Below are positions 50,361 to 61,631 of a DNA stretch of 64,000 nt, piece by piece (position 1 is the first letter of the stretch; every line of letters starts with the position of its first letter). The notes below the pieces were generated by a model. That model did no database searches. It had not been told where the DNA came from and saw only the letters and a list, made by a program, of their open reading frames with translations. The stretch is taken from the NCBI GenBank assembly GCA_947683425.1, contig CANTUQ010000070.1, positions 7,643,501-7,707,500 of the forward strand, given 5' to 3'. The stretch is from Excoecaria cochinchinensis (lineage: Eukaryota; Streptophyta; Magnoliopsida; Malpighiales; Euphorbiaceae). The position numbers and the translations under genes were made by a program.

Positions 50361-51975
50361 TTGGTGGTTTACTAAATAAATATCTTTTTAAACGAATCAT
50401 TTAATCTCTACTGCAGCAACTACATTTCGTATGAGAGTGGATCATGGCAAGACCTATCTTCTCCGAATAATCAATGCAGTGATGAACGAAGAACAATTCT
50501 TTGGAGTAGCAAACCACAGTCTGACAGTTGTAGGACAGGATGGTGCATACATAAAACCTATAAAAACAAACTATATAATGATAACTCCAGACCAAACAAT
50601 GGACATTTTGGTTACAGCAAACCAAGCTCCTAGCTACTATTACATGGCTGCATCTCCTTTCTTTGATAGTATTGTTGGATTTGATAACACAACAGCTACA
50701 GCAATTCTTCAATATAAGGGCAATTTCAGTTGCCCATCTTCTATCCCATTCCCGACCCTACCCAATATTCCTGATGAGGCTGCTGCTATTAATTTTACTA
50801 GTCGGTTAAGGAGCTTAGCCACCAAAAATCACCCTATTAATGTCCCTAAAAATATCACTCAACATCTTTATATAACAATTGCTATCAACCAAATCCCTTG
50901 CCCTGCTAATCAAACATGTTTACGACCAAATGGTAACATAATTTCTGCTAGCTTGAACAATGTCAGTTTTGCTACCCCTAGCATTGATATCCTCGAAGCC
51001 TATTACAGGTATTTTCTTTCTTTCTATTAAATCCTTTAGCAACGGGATTTAAGCTTTTAGCGACGAATTTTTCTGCGATTTCTGCAATGCATGAATCTTT
51101 TCATAGATCAAACCGACATTATAATTAAACGTAGATAGGTAATTATGAATCTGATGTTTATGCAGGAGCTTGAATGGGGTATTTACGAAAGATTTTCCAA
51201 GTTTTCCTGAACATTTTTTTAACTTCTCCGGAGCAACGAATATTTCGGTGTTTACAGCAAGTGGAACAACGGTGAAGATGCTGAATTATATGGATGCAGT
51301 GGAGATAGTTTTCCAAGGAACTAACATTGGTGCTGGAGAGAATCATCCCATGCATCTTCATGGCTATAGTTTCTATGTAGGTGGATCTGGTTCAGGAAAT
51401 TTCAACAATGTCACAGATCCTAAGTCTTTCAATTTGATCGATCCACCAGAAGTTAACACTGTTGGTGTTCCTAAGAATGGATGGGTTGCCATCAGGTTTT
51501 TTGCTTATAATCCAGGTAATTACTTCTATTAATTCTCCACTTTTTCTAACCATTTTATTGATTTGTGAAAAACGATGAATCTAAAGACATAAATATTGTG
51601 AATTTCAGGGGTATGTTTCATCCACTGTCACTTGGAGAGGCATGCAAGTTGGGGAATGGATACTGTTCTAATTGTGAAGAATGGAAATACTAAGGCAGAA
51701 ACTCTGCGCCGTCGCCCTTTATATATGCCACCTTGTTCTCCTTAAGCCCGTCTCTGATGCATTGTTAAGTCTATTCATGTTCCCATTCTTAATAAAATGA
51801 ATCAATGTGGCGATTAGTCATTTGAATTTGTTTTCTTGCAACTGTAATATCCTTAGCTATAGTACTTTGATTTGTTACTGTAACATGTATAAATAAATAA
51901 AAACTTCATACATTCAAGAAATGTTATAATTTGCTAAGCCTATTTTAAATGTTTTATATATTTAAGCTCACTTAC

Positions 51976-52476
51976 TGATAATCGGACACTTTGCTAACAG
52001 TCCAATTAGCCGAGCTTATCTTAATATTCCTCTCAACTATAGCTCAACTCATGCGGACAACTCGAAATCAACATGTTTTCAATAATTGCAAGAATTGTCA
52101 GAATCTTTTGAAGGTTCCAATTTCAACTTGACGCGGATTATTTGGGATTTACCTTATCTAGTAAGGAATTAATCACAAATCAGGAATTTGAATCCTATCC
52201 CAATTAGCACTTGAAGTTTTATCCTATTTAGAATTTAAATCCTATTTAACATTTGATTCCTAATCCAATACTGATTTTTTAACTCTATAAAAGTGGAAAT
52301 TCAGGTATGTTTTATCTTTCTCTTGATCTCTTTTTCCAATTTTATCATACTTTCTCCCTTTCTCGTCAATTTTTTGACTTGACCGTCGGAGTATTTCTTG
52401 TCGAAAATCCGCCGGAATTCTTTGTTTTCAAGTGACAAGTTCAAGACAATTGCGAGGAATTTTCGGACAGTTATCA
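51976..52476 (+). repeat. Gypsy element 5' LTR
   Basis: Direct repeat of 59989-60485. No canonical tRNA primer site could be read just downstream, so that site may be decayed. Confidence 0.88.
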
Positions 52477-52904
52477 TTTGATGCGGTAAGCGTGAGATTT
52501 TCTGCCAATGATAGACCTCTTCCCCGATTTAGCAACCACCTCCACCCTACCGGAAAATCAACCAGAAAGTATTCTGTCATTACCGATACAATAACTTTTT
52601 CCTCAAACACCAGCCCAAACACAATTAGCCCCCCAAATTATCCCCATGCTGGTCATTCCCGGTTTAACTCCTCAAACTGCTTAGGCTTTTTTAGTTGCTT
52701 TATCTGCTATGGCTGCCCAAGCCTAGCCTCCTGCCCACACCTTTGTCCCTCCGGCGGCTACTTTTGCCCCTCCACTTGTACCCAGCACCCTAGTCCCTCG
52801 CTCGACTATAATCTTGACAGTGGATCTATTTGGGAGGCTTTTTGAAGAGCGAAGTACCAGAAACATAACACCTTGCAATATCAAAACAGCTTTAGATCAC
52901 CCTT

Positions 52905-53772
52905 GTCAAGGGAAATTTTGGCCACTCCTTTTCCTAAAATCCGGATGCCAAATTTGCCCAGGTATAATGGCAACACTGACCCCTGAGTCATCTGAATCAG
53001 TTTCACCATACCATGCTGGTGTGCACCATTGAAGATGCTGCACTATGTAAGATTTTCCCTCAAACTCTCATAGAGTTCGCCCAAATATGGTTTCGAAACT
53101 TGACCGAACACTCAGTATATACCTTCGAGCAGTTCAGTGATATGTTCATAGCAAAATTCGTAGCAGCCATTCGACCAACAAAGGTTTCAACTGATCTCAA
53201 CCCGATGCAGCAGGAGAAAGGTGAGCCCTTGCGAGCTTATGTGGAACGGTTTAATGTTGTTGCAATGGATATCCAGAATTTGAATCTTGAAGTAGCCATC
53301 AATTCTTTGATTTGCAATATGAGATGCTAAGATTTCAGTAATTCTCTGAGCAAAAAGCCACCGAATTACTTTATCGAGCTTATGCATGCGGGCACATAAG
53401 TACATCAGAATGGATGAAGCTCGTCGACTCCGATATAGCTCTCAGTACAAAGACACAGAAAGAGACTCGAGATCAACTCGGGAGACCAACGATGCTGCCG
53501 AGATGATTCCAAAAGCAAGGGATTAGGTAGCTTCAACCGAGCTTTTGTTATTTCCACACAACGTTCAAGAGACCAGCATGAAGATCGATGGACACCCCTT
53601 TATTCCACTAGGTCCCAGATTTTGGCTTGGTTAAAAGAAAATGATCGAGTAAACTGGCCACAACTTATGAGGAAAAATCCAAATAGAGACCAACGCCTTT
53701 ACTGTTCCTTTCACAGAGATAAAGGGCATGAAATAGAGGACTTTAAACAGCTAAAAAGGGAGATCGAATACT
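52905..53772 (+). pseudogene. Gypsy gag remnant
   Basis: Conserved Ty3/gypsy gag signatures are readable in more than one frame: DAALCKIFPQTL, IEFAQIWFRNL, FEQFSDMFIAKFV and GEPLRAYVERFN (53013-53330). The C-terminal segment near 53697-53770, with YCSFHRDKGHEIEDF and LKREIEYL, corresponds to the usual zinc-binding tail. Stops and frame changes lie between these parts. E5 was inserted immediately after EIEYL, and the gag reading resumes beyond it at about 55806. Confidence 0.82.
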
Positions 53773-53774
53773 TA

Positions 53775-55805
53775 CACTACAAGAAAACTGTAAAATAGAG
53801 ACGAAATTTTAGAGACGGAAAGATTTCCGTCTCTAAATAGAGACGGAAATTGATTTTCGTCTCTATTTAGAGACGAAAATTGTTCCGTCTCTAACATTCG
53901 GTCAACCAACGAAAGTATGTCCTAGATCTTCTTACTTCAGCAGGTTTATTGTTATTTAACTTAACAATAACCGCAATCTAACCTTACTAAAAAACAGCTG
54001 CTAACAAGCTCAGTTATATTTCTACATAATCCTTTTTTTTTCTCTATATTATCAGATTTTCTTGAACCCAGCAGTATTTTTTTTTTCTTTAATTTCTGGA
54101 AAAAGAAAATTAAATCTTGAAGCACCAACATGATCATTGGTAACTTGTGATCGTTTCCTCTTTTCACTTTTTTTTTTTGATTCAAACATGTATATATAAT
54201 TCAATTTCAATAAGAAATTTCATTTTATTTTGCAGTTTGAAGTGCAAACGGAAGTGGACTGCATTGATTAAAAGATGGAAATGAATGGTTAAGACATAAA
54301 ACTGGCAAAATAAATTTTGTGAATTTGTTTGTTTTGTAGCCTTACTTTCAGGTGAGCCCTCAAACTTTTATTTTATTTCTTTGAACTCACTTTCATGTGA
54401 CTGATGATGCAAGTTAGTTGGAAAGCAATTAAAATCAGCAGGTTTTACTTTTCTTTAGGTTCTTGAAAATATAAATGGAGGCAGTGAATCAAAAATCTCT
54501 GGAAAGAGCATTATCACAGAGAGCTATGCAAATGGGAAGTTCATTTCCATGTCAAATATGTGTGGTGGGTTTTCTTTGTGGAGTTTGTCTTATATCTTTG
54601 TTTCTTGCTGCTCTTACTTCACAGACGGAATTTTGGGTTCGGTGGTCTCTCTTTTTCTGCTATTTTAGTGGGGAATTCATCACCATGGAACTCAAGTTCT
54701 CAATTCATCAGTAAGTTGTGTTTTTTTTTTTTCAGTATTTTGTTTCCATTGATAATTTCCTGTTCATGTTTGCTTTTATTCTGATTTTATATTCAGCTCC
54801 TGTTTCATCTTTCTTTTACCTGACCAAAGCAAAACAAATAAAATCTTTAAAGATCAAAGGACTAAATTGAAGTCTGATTAACCTGTTATTTTAAGAAGTC
54901 TAATTAACTTGATAGAAACATAGTGAAATTAAAAAAATATATGTGTAATAAAGTTTTTATGTAATTTAGATAATTTGTTGAGGATAGAAAAACAAGTTTT
55001 AATTCTGAATTGATTGTTAAGCAAAGGAAGAGAATCATGCATGGAAAGTTAAAGTAAAAATGATAAAAGTGTGTAAATGAAGGTACTTATCTGATTTATT
55101 TTCACTAGAGTTTCAAAATTACTGTTTATCATAATTAACTAATCTACTTTGCTTCTAATTACTTCAAATTGAAGCTAAATCCTACTATTTGAGCTGCTAA
55201 TTTTGAGAAGTAATTTCTAGTTAGACTTTGACTAAAGCCTAAATTACTGTTAGTTAATCCATTTATTGTCTAAATAGACTTGAACAATAAGCCGAGCCCC
55301 TCTCTCTTTGAGCTTGTGTTTTTTCAAGTATGAAGGTTCAAAATGAATTATGATATTTAAAGATTTAGCCTTTCTGTCGAAGCAAAGCATTAAACTTAAT
55401 TTTTTTTTTTAAGCCATATGTAATTTGTGTAAACTGAATTTTTTTTTTGATGCCTAATGCTTACTTTCTTCATATAATTTGACACCTAAAATAGCATTCT
55501 GATGTGTTGAACCGTAGATGTGGTTATTATTTATTTTTTTATTATTTTAATGTAGTATTTTATTTATAAAATAATATTATTTTATATATTTTAAAAAAAA
55601 CACTTTAAAAACCGTCTCTAAAAATAGAGACGAAAACTGTTTTCCGTCTCTATTTTTAGAGATGGAAATGATATTTCCGTCTCTAATTTTAGAGACCGAC
55701 CAAATAGAAACGGAAAATTTTCGTCTCTATTTTCGTATCTATTTTCCATTAGAGACGGAATTCCGTCTCTATTTTCAATCTCTATTTCCCCGATTTCTTG
55801 TAGCA
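53775..55805 (+). mobile_element. CACTA-type element E5 with captured membrane-protein exon
   Basis: It starts CACTACAAGAAAA and ends TTTCTTGTAGCA (the last two bases changed from TG). A TTA duplication flanks it (53772-53774, 55806-55808). Palindromes of AGAGACGGAA type are short: 53795-53905 and 55612-55790. The interior has intron-like AT-rich sequence around a host-gene exon. No transposase was recognised. It lies inside the gypsy gag region and so is younger than that element. Confidence 0.9.
54475..54710 (+). pseudogene. Captured N-terminal exon of a plant membrane protein (unidentified)
   Basis: An ATG-started frame encodes SLERALSQRAMQMGSSFPCQ followed by a hydrophobic segment ICVVGFLCGVCLISLFLAAL, a likely signal-anchor helix at about residues 27-46. 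Near 54630 the frame breaks in a T-rich stretch and continues in the next frame as FGFGGLSFSAILVGNSSPWN, then SSSQFI, up to a perfect GTAAGT donor at 54711. The pattern is a first exon of a single-pass membrane protein with one frameshift. It looks like a conserved plant protein, but I cannot name it with confidence. It sits inside E5. Confidence 0.6.
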
Positions 55806-56009
55806 TTAATACACTAGGGCAAGCTTGGTTAGTTTGTTAAGAATGGGGACAAGAATAACAAAGACCAATCTCTGTCACCTAGGCGACAAGATAGGAACAA
55901 AGCTAACTCAAGCAAGAGGGTTCCGGCCGTTCAGTGACTCTAGGAAGTGAAAAGCAAAGGAAGTATTTTCCTTGGGATCCAGTCCGCCAGTTCCCGTTAT
56001 TATGCAATT

Positions 56010-56560
56010 TACAAATGCTAATAGTACTCATGTCCGCCAACCACATACAGACTCTTTGGTCATAGAAGCTCTTATCCAAGACTACCTAGTCTAGCGAATC
56101 TTGGTTGATATCCAAGACTACTTAGTCCAGCGAATCTTGGTTGATACAGTGCGGTCAACCTTATAACACTCAAAGCTTATAGGGCATTGGGAATGTCAAC
56201 AAATATCCTGGAGCCAATGTCATCACCATTTATTGGGTTATCCGAACAACCGGTCAAAATAGAAGGCTCCATTAGCCTAGCTCTTCAGCTCGGAGATGAT
56301 AAAATTATCCGGTCATTCAGAAATTATTTCATGGTGGTAGACATACATTTGGCTTACAATGTCATTTTTGGACGACCTCTGTTGAATGCGTTGGATGCAT
56401 ATATTTCCATGTATAAGTTGTTACTTAAAGTCCCAGCTTCATAGGGCATTGCAGTACCTAGAGGCAATCAGAAGATAGCTCGGGAGGCTTATGTCACAAT
56501 GTTGAAGGAAGCAAGCCAAGCACTACCCTTGGATACCGTAAATGTTTCACATAGCTCGGA
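56010..56560 (+). pseudogene. Gypsy retropepsin-like protease remnant
   Basis: The segment reads THVRQPHTDSLVIEALI followed by ILVDTV, where families of this type have an Asp-Thr-Gly active site; the Gly is Val here. It continues at 56187-56444 with MSSPFIGLSEQPVKIEGSIS and VVDIHLAYNVIFGRPLLNAL, the typical C-terminal half of plant gypsy proteases. A 36-bp in-frame tandem duplication (56075-56146) lies just before the active site. Stops interrupt the frame. Confidence 0.78.
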
Positions 56561-57430
56561 TTTCTAAAGCATAAATTCTACAACTAGAGTAGACACATGA
56601 CGAGCCAAGTAAACTTAACATCTTACGGCTCGTACAATCAAAGTTATACAGCAGCTCAATCCTGATTTGAAGATATATTGTTCAAGTTTGGCAGATAAGC
56701 TTAACGAGCACTGTCTTATTTTAATTATTATTATAATTGATCGAGTAAGGGAGTTATGCTTTACGAGCACTATCCTATTTTAATTGTTATTTCAATTGCT
56801 CAAGTTTAACAATTTTTCCATTTGAGCACTTAGTTTTTCAATCGCACATAGGCAAATATCACTAGTCAAGCATTTGGTTTGGTTTATCTTATTTATTACT
56901 TAATCCGGCTATGCCGCCATTCAAGCATTTGTATAAGTAAAATTATTAATGAAGATATTTGAAATCTGTTCAGTACTATTGCCATTCAAGCACTTATTGA
57001 TTATTAATCTTCTCAGTTCGACAATATCGCTATTTGAGTAATCAATCACTCACTCGGCAGTTTTGCCATATGCACTGTATATTATGATAATTGCTTATTC
57101 GGCAGTATCGTCATTCGAAGAATTTTTTCGGTTTAATATATGTACTGATAAGCTCGGCTATATTGCCGATCAAGCATTTATGCTAACAAAAGTACCAATA
57201 AAGATCTCTATCCCTTCAAAAACTATTTTTATTGTTCGGTTCGGCTATACCCCCATTTGAGCATTTACTTTTAATTTTTCGCTCAGTCTTGCAGTTTCAC
57301 TACCTCGAGCACTTGTACTTGATTAGTTCGACAGTTATTTTGAAATTAAGATAAGTAGTACAGATATGTACTATTCATGGTAATTGTTTCTTGCATCGTT
57401 CATATTAGCTACATTGCTATCTGAGCAGTT
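56560..57430. repeat. Degenerate repeats inside the gypsy element
   Basis: Short phrases such as CGGCTAT.TTGCC.TTCAAGCATTT recur with variations roughly every 60-120 bp (for example near 56905, 56980, 57105, 57165 and 57240). No coding signal. This occupies the place where pol would be expected. Confidence 0.55.
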
Positions 57431-57620
57431 ATTCATCAATTTCGCTTTCAGTTCGGCTATTTTTTCTAAGTTTCTCGAGAGGAAATCCATGTGAATTTAA
57501 GTCCACTAATAGTAAGTTCAGACAACAGTAACAGCAACATAACCAGCTAGAAGAAATGCTGATTATATTTAATTTTAAACTAATTACAAGGCCAAACAAA
57601 AAGAAGCAATACAAAGAGTC

Positions 57621-59490
57621 CTATCTATTCATCTGGATAAATGTCATCCACCCTGGACCCGTCTGAGTCCAGATGACGCTCTTGCACTGCTTAGAAGAGC
57701 TTGGTGCCAAACGAAGACATTTTTCAGCTGCCATTTTCCCCGCCTTCTCATGTAGTTCGACGCACCTTTGTTCCAGTTGGGCACATTTTTGCTTAAGTTC
57801 GGTGTTTTTCTTTTCAGCTCGCTCTAACTTGGATTCAACATCCCGACTTTTTTCCTTTTCTTGGTCGAGATCAGATTTAAATTTTGCAACCCTTTCTTTG
57901 GTTTTAGCTATTTGATCTTTGGCTGCCAGCATTTTCTTCTCGGCCTCAAGGGCTCGCTTCTCAGCTGCGTCCCTTCTTGCCCCAGCATCACCAAGTTAGT
58001 ATCGAAGCTGAAAAGCTTTTTATTCCTCCTTTTCCAAGCGAGGATAAGTTTGTTCATCTTTGCGATGGCTGCTCCTCCTAGCATAGATCCCCGCAAAAAT
58101 AAAACCTACGAGCTTAATTTAAAGTGGAACCAGTTGAGCACATTACATATTGCAAGGTTGGAAGTTACCTCCACTTGATGCTTATTAATAGCATGGCTCA
58201 GCTACTCGGCATTCTAACTCAATATAGGAGTGCACTCACTAGGCACTTAAGAGGCCATATGCGCGAAGGTCATCACGTCTGTATTCTCTTTTGACTAGGC
58301 CCTCCCCCGCTGTTGCCAAAAATTTCAAACTTCATCAAAAACAGCCTTCAAGTCATCCTCCCAAGATTCGGGATCAAGAGCATGTGCTTTCTCCCTGCCT
58401 TTAGAAAGGAAAGGTTTGGAGGTAGCAACCAGGGTGGGAGAATCATCTGCCACCTCAATCGGAGCAAAGCCTAGTGGAACAAATCGAGCTGAGCGGGGAA
58501 TAGGACCACTTGGGCTAGCTTTTGTTGCAGTAGTCACAGTTGTTTGTGGCGCAGCCATGCTAGTTTCTATTATAGCAGGCACAGTTATTTGGCTTGCCCC
58601 ATTTTTTCGTCTCTTGGCCTTCATGAGTTTGACCACACTGGGCTTTGAATTCCTTTTCATTAGTATAAAAAAGAGAACAATAAGAAATATATTAGAATTA
58701 AAGTTAAAAATTTGAGAAAATTTACCCTTCTTCTTGGGTCGGGATGGCTCTATGGGCGGTATTCCGAGCTGTAGTGATTTTTGTGCGAGCTCTCGCCACC
58801 AAGTTAGTGTTCATTCCTCTTTTTCATTGAGGACTAGTGGATCATCATTCTTATTGATGTACTAGCCCCATTGAGTTTTGAATAGGAAGTCCAATTCACT
58901 CTCTATCACAAAGAACCAATTTTTTCAGTTCTTTAGGGACTCTAGATTCCCGGAGAATACTCCATAGCCAGCTCGGAGTCCCATTACATGAGTAGCTCGA
59001 AAGATCTGAAGGATGAGGTCGATGTCATGCTGTGCTGCTTAAATCTGTAGGGCTAAAAGAGTTCGCTAAGCATTGGGATGCACCTGCCCTATAGTCAAGC
59101 TGTAGTAATTCAAGAACTCGAGCTCAAAGTTCATTAGTGGGAGATTCACTCCGGCCTCAAAGTCCACCTCATACATAATTATGATCTTTTTAAAATTGGA
59201 ATTTGGCGTTAGCTCTTAGAGAAGCATTGGCAGCATGGATTTTATAGGTATAAGGTATGCTTACCTTATCTCTTAGCTCGCTCATGTCACCGGTTTTGAT
59301 CACCGAGCTAATACTTCCCACCCTGAGAAATCTCCTATGCTCTGTTCTCGTGGGCGATGGTTGGTTGGCACCAGGGGATCTAGAAGGACTATCATTAAGC
59401 AACTCCTCACCTATCCTGATTCTCTCACTAGAACTTTCAGAATCTCTAAAACTTATGGCAGAAGAAGAGGAAAGGAAATGCAAACCTGTG
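57621..59490 (-). pseudogene. Antisense reading frame of the gypsy element (gypsy-type 'transposase-like' protein)
   Basis: The minus strand carries a broken gene. Its N-terminus (59483-59190) includes MSELRDKVSIPYTYKIHAAN. After a frame change near 59185 it continues EVDFEAGVNLPLMNFELEFL, then NYYSLTIGQVHPNA. This matches the pattern of the plant 'putative gypsy-type transposase' domain (PF04195-like) found antisense in some large LTR elements. Further pieces are 58660-58325 (Ala/Thr/Pro-rich) and 57932-57621, a lysine/glutamate-rich coiled coil (LERAEKKNTELKQKCAQLEQ). Several stops interrupt it. Its role is unknown; family naming is from memory of the pattern. Confidence 0.6.
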
Positions 59491-59988
59491 AGAAGAAAAT
59501 TTGAAATCTAGATTTGAAATTGTGGTGTGAGATCATTTAAAGCCCAAAGTTGCAGAACTGAGATAGAGAAAATTGGAGGTCAATGGAAATGAAGAAATAG
59601 AAAGGAGGTGAGGAAGATAGAAAAAGAAATGAAGAAAAGAAGAGGCAACCAAAGGGTGAAAAATGGAAAAATAGGCAGATATATATAAGAAGTGTGACCC
59701 AATGGAAAGCGAACACGTGGCTGGTAATGAGTGGTTATGTCAGCCATCATAACTCCCAGCGCGGAAGCCGGAGCACATTATGTCAGCCATTATGACATCT
59801 AGCCCGAAATCCGAGGCGTCATACTCCCTTTATAACTGCTCTAGTCGCCGAAATGCGACAAACGAGGCGCCATCTTGTCCTGCCATCATGACCACTTTAA
59901 TGTGTCATGCGCCTAACAGTTACCTTTTTGAATTTGAATTGCCGCCCAAATATCTAATATAAATGTCACACATTGAGGGGGGGACTTA

Positions 59989-60485
59989 TGATAACCGGAC
60001 ACTTTGCTAATAGTCTGGTTAGCCGAGCTTATGATCTTAATATTCCTCTCAACTATAGCTCGGCTCATCCGGACAACTCGGAATCAGCATGTTTCCAATA
60101 ATTGCAAGGATTGTTAGAATCATTTGAAAGTTCCAATACCATGATGAGGATTTTTTGAGATTTAACTTATCTAATCAGGAATTAATTACAAATCATGAAT
60201 TTGAATCCTATCCTAATTAGAACTTGAAGTTTTTTCTTATTTAGGATTTGAATCCTATTTAGCATTTGATTACTATTCCAACATTGATTTTTTAACTCTA
60301 TAAAAGGGAGAATCCAAGTATGTTTTCTCTCTCTAAATCTCTTTTCCAATTTTATCACACTTTCTCCCATTCTCATCGATTTTCTGACTTGACTGTCAGA
60401 ATCTATTTTGTCGAAAATCTGCGAAATTTTTTGTTTTTAGGTAACCAGTTCAAGATGTTTGCCTGAAATTTTTGGACAGTCATCA
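59989..60485 (+). repeat. Gypsy element 3' LTR
   Basis: Direct repeat of 51976-52476, preceded by a G-run purine tract at about 59975-59985. Confidence 0.88.
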
Positions 60486-60733
60486 TTTACTATTCGAGAA
60501 TTTATTTATATTTTAATTTAAATATTTAACTAGTTAATTTTATTATTAGTCAATAACAAAAATATAATAACAATTACGTGCGAGCGCACGCTCATGCAAT
60601 CTGAGTTGAGAACTGGTGGCCGGAAAAACATTATAATATTTTTCTTCCCAAAAAGGACCTTTCTTTACTAAAACAAATTTACTATTTTCTTTACTAAAAT
60701 TCGAAATTCATTATCCCTTATTTCCAGATCAAT

Positions 60734-61590
60734 ACAATACAATTAAAATTAATTATTAAGTTTTTTTTTTTTAATAATTCTTCACCTTTCATGAAAGCAA
60801 TGATTAATCTATCTATGCATCTTCAGAATTTCAATTGCTTCACCAAATGAAAGGATAATAGTGTCACCAGAATCACCCAAGCCATCTAATTCGTTTTCGG
60901 AGCTGTTGGCACAATTCCCATTTAAGCAATTGCACTGGGTTTTGATACATCTATAGGGTACAATGAAGAAGAAAAGAGGAGGAAGAGAAGAAAAGAGAAA
61001 GTTAGAAAGAGTTTATGTACAGTAGAGGAAATATGGAAACCGCAAGGGAAGGAAGAGGAAAAGACGGAATTAGCGGCTAGGGTAGAAAGTGCTTATGCCC
61101 TTATGTTTTCTAATTTAACGACGCTATTTATCAGCGTCATAAAAATATTTAGTGACACATATAAAAGTGTTGGCAACTTTTTAAATTTAGCTACGCTTAT
61201 AGGTAAGAGTCGGTAAATTTTTTAACTTAGCAAAGGTTTTTTACAGAATGTCAAGAAATTTTTTAATTTAATGGTGCTATTTTATAAGCATTATAAAAAT
61301 AGCTAATGAGATTAATATAAAAGCATCGGCCAGTTAAGGACTCTAATATAAAAAAGTACCAATAATTTAGTGATACTTGTAAGAAAAGTCCATAAATTTT
61401 TGAATTTTGCAATGCTCTTTTTACAAATGTTAAGAAAATTTTCTAATTCAATGATACTATTTTATAAGCATTATGAAAACACCTATCAACACTAATATAT
61501 CAAAACTTGATATAATTTATGCTAAAATAAATGATTGTTACTCATCACTATCATAAATATGATCTATGGCAATAGCAAGAAACTGTTGCA

Positions 61591-61631
<41 letters not shown>

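Larger units (their letters stand above)
38170..51745 (+). pseudogene. Laccase LAC3, pseudogene copy of LAC2 split by three transposons
   Basis: Homologous exons are 38170-38268, 44526-44668, 47716-47937, 48025-48150, 50417-51008, 51166-51515 and 51609-51745. The splice sites are retained. Lesions seen: the start codon ATG is now ATA (38170); a 9-bp in-frame deletion in exon 2; in exon 3 a CAA to TAA stop followed by a 23-bp deletion that shifts the frame; and in exon 7 a Trp to Cys change just before the HCH copper motif. Introns 1, 2 and 4 contain Copia D, E3 and E4. Exons 4-7 remain open and close to LAC2, suggesting recent loss. A protein could not be made from the normal start. Confidence 0.94.
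51976..60485 (+). mobile_element. Gypsy-type LTR element, old, lacking RT and integrase
   Basis: LTRs at 51976-52476 and 59989-60485 both start TGATAA.CGGACACTTTGC and end ATCA. They are flanked by CTTAC and TTTAC, a 5-bp duplication with one change. The LAC2 flank at about 29240 is the empty site. A G-rich purine tract precedes the 3' LTR. Gag and protease remnants of Ty3/gypsy type occupy the left half. No reverse transcriptase or integrase was found. The right half carries a reading frame on the opposite strand. E5 is inserted within it. The LTRs differ at many positions. Confidence 0.88.
29469..60733. repeat. Laccase segmental duplication, unit 2 (expanded)
   Basis: Head-to-tail copy of 20815-29474. 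It carries LAC3 and has grown to about 31 kb through a LINE scrap, a Mutator-like element with nested TRIM 2 and Copia B, Copia D, two CACTA elements and a gypsy element. It lacks about 2.3 kb of the unit 1 upstream region and has an unmatched stretch at about 29645-29780. Confidence 0.9.

Noticed and set aside
50417..51745. A fourth, separate laccase gene
   Set aside because: These exons have the lengths and order of LAC2 exons 5-7 and continue the LAC3 exons beyond E4, so they belong to LAC3.
57673..57915. Plus-strand frames across the coiled-coil region of the gypsy element
   Set aside because: The minus strand has the sensible heptad-like, Lys/Glu-rich coding pattern; the plus frames are its mirror.
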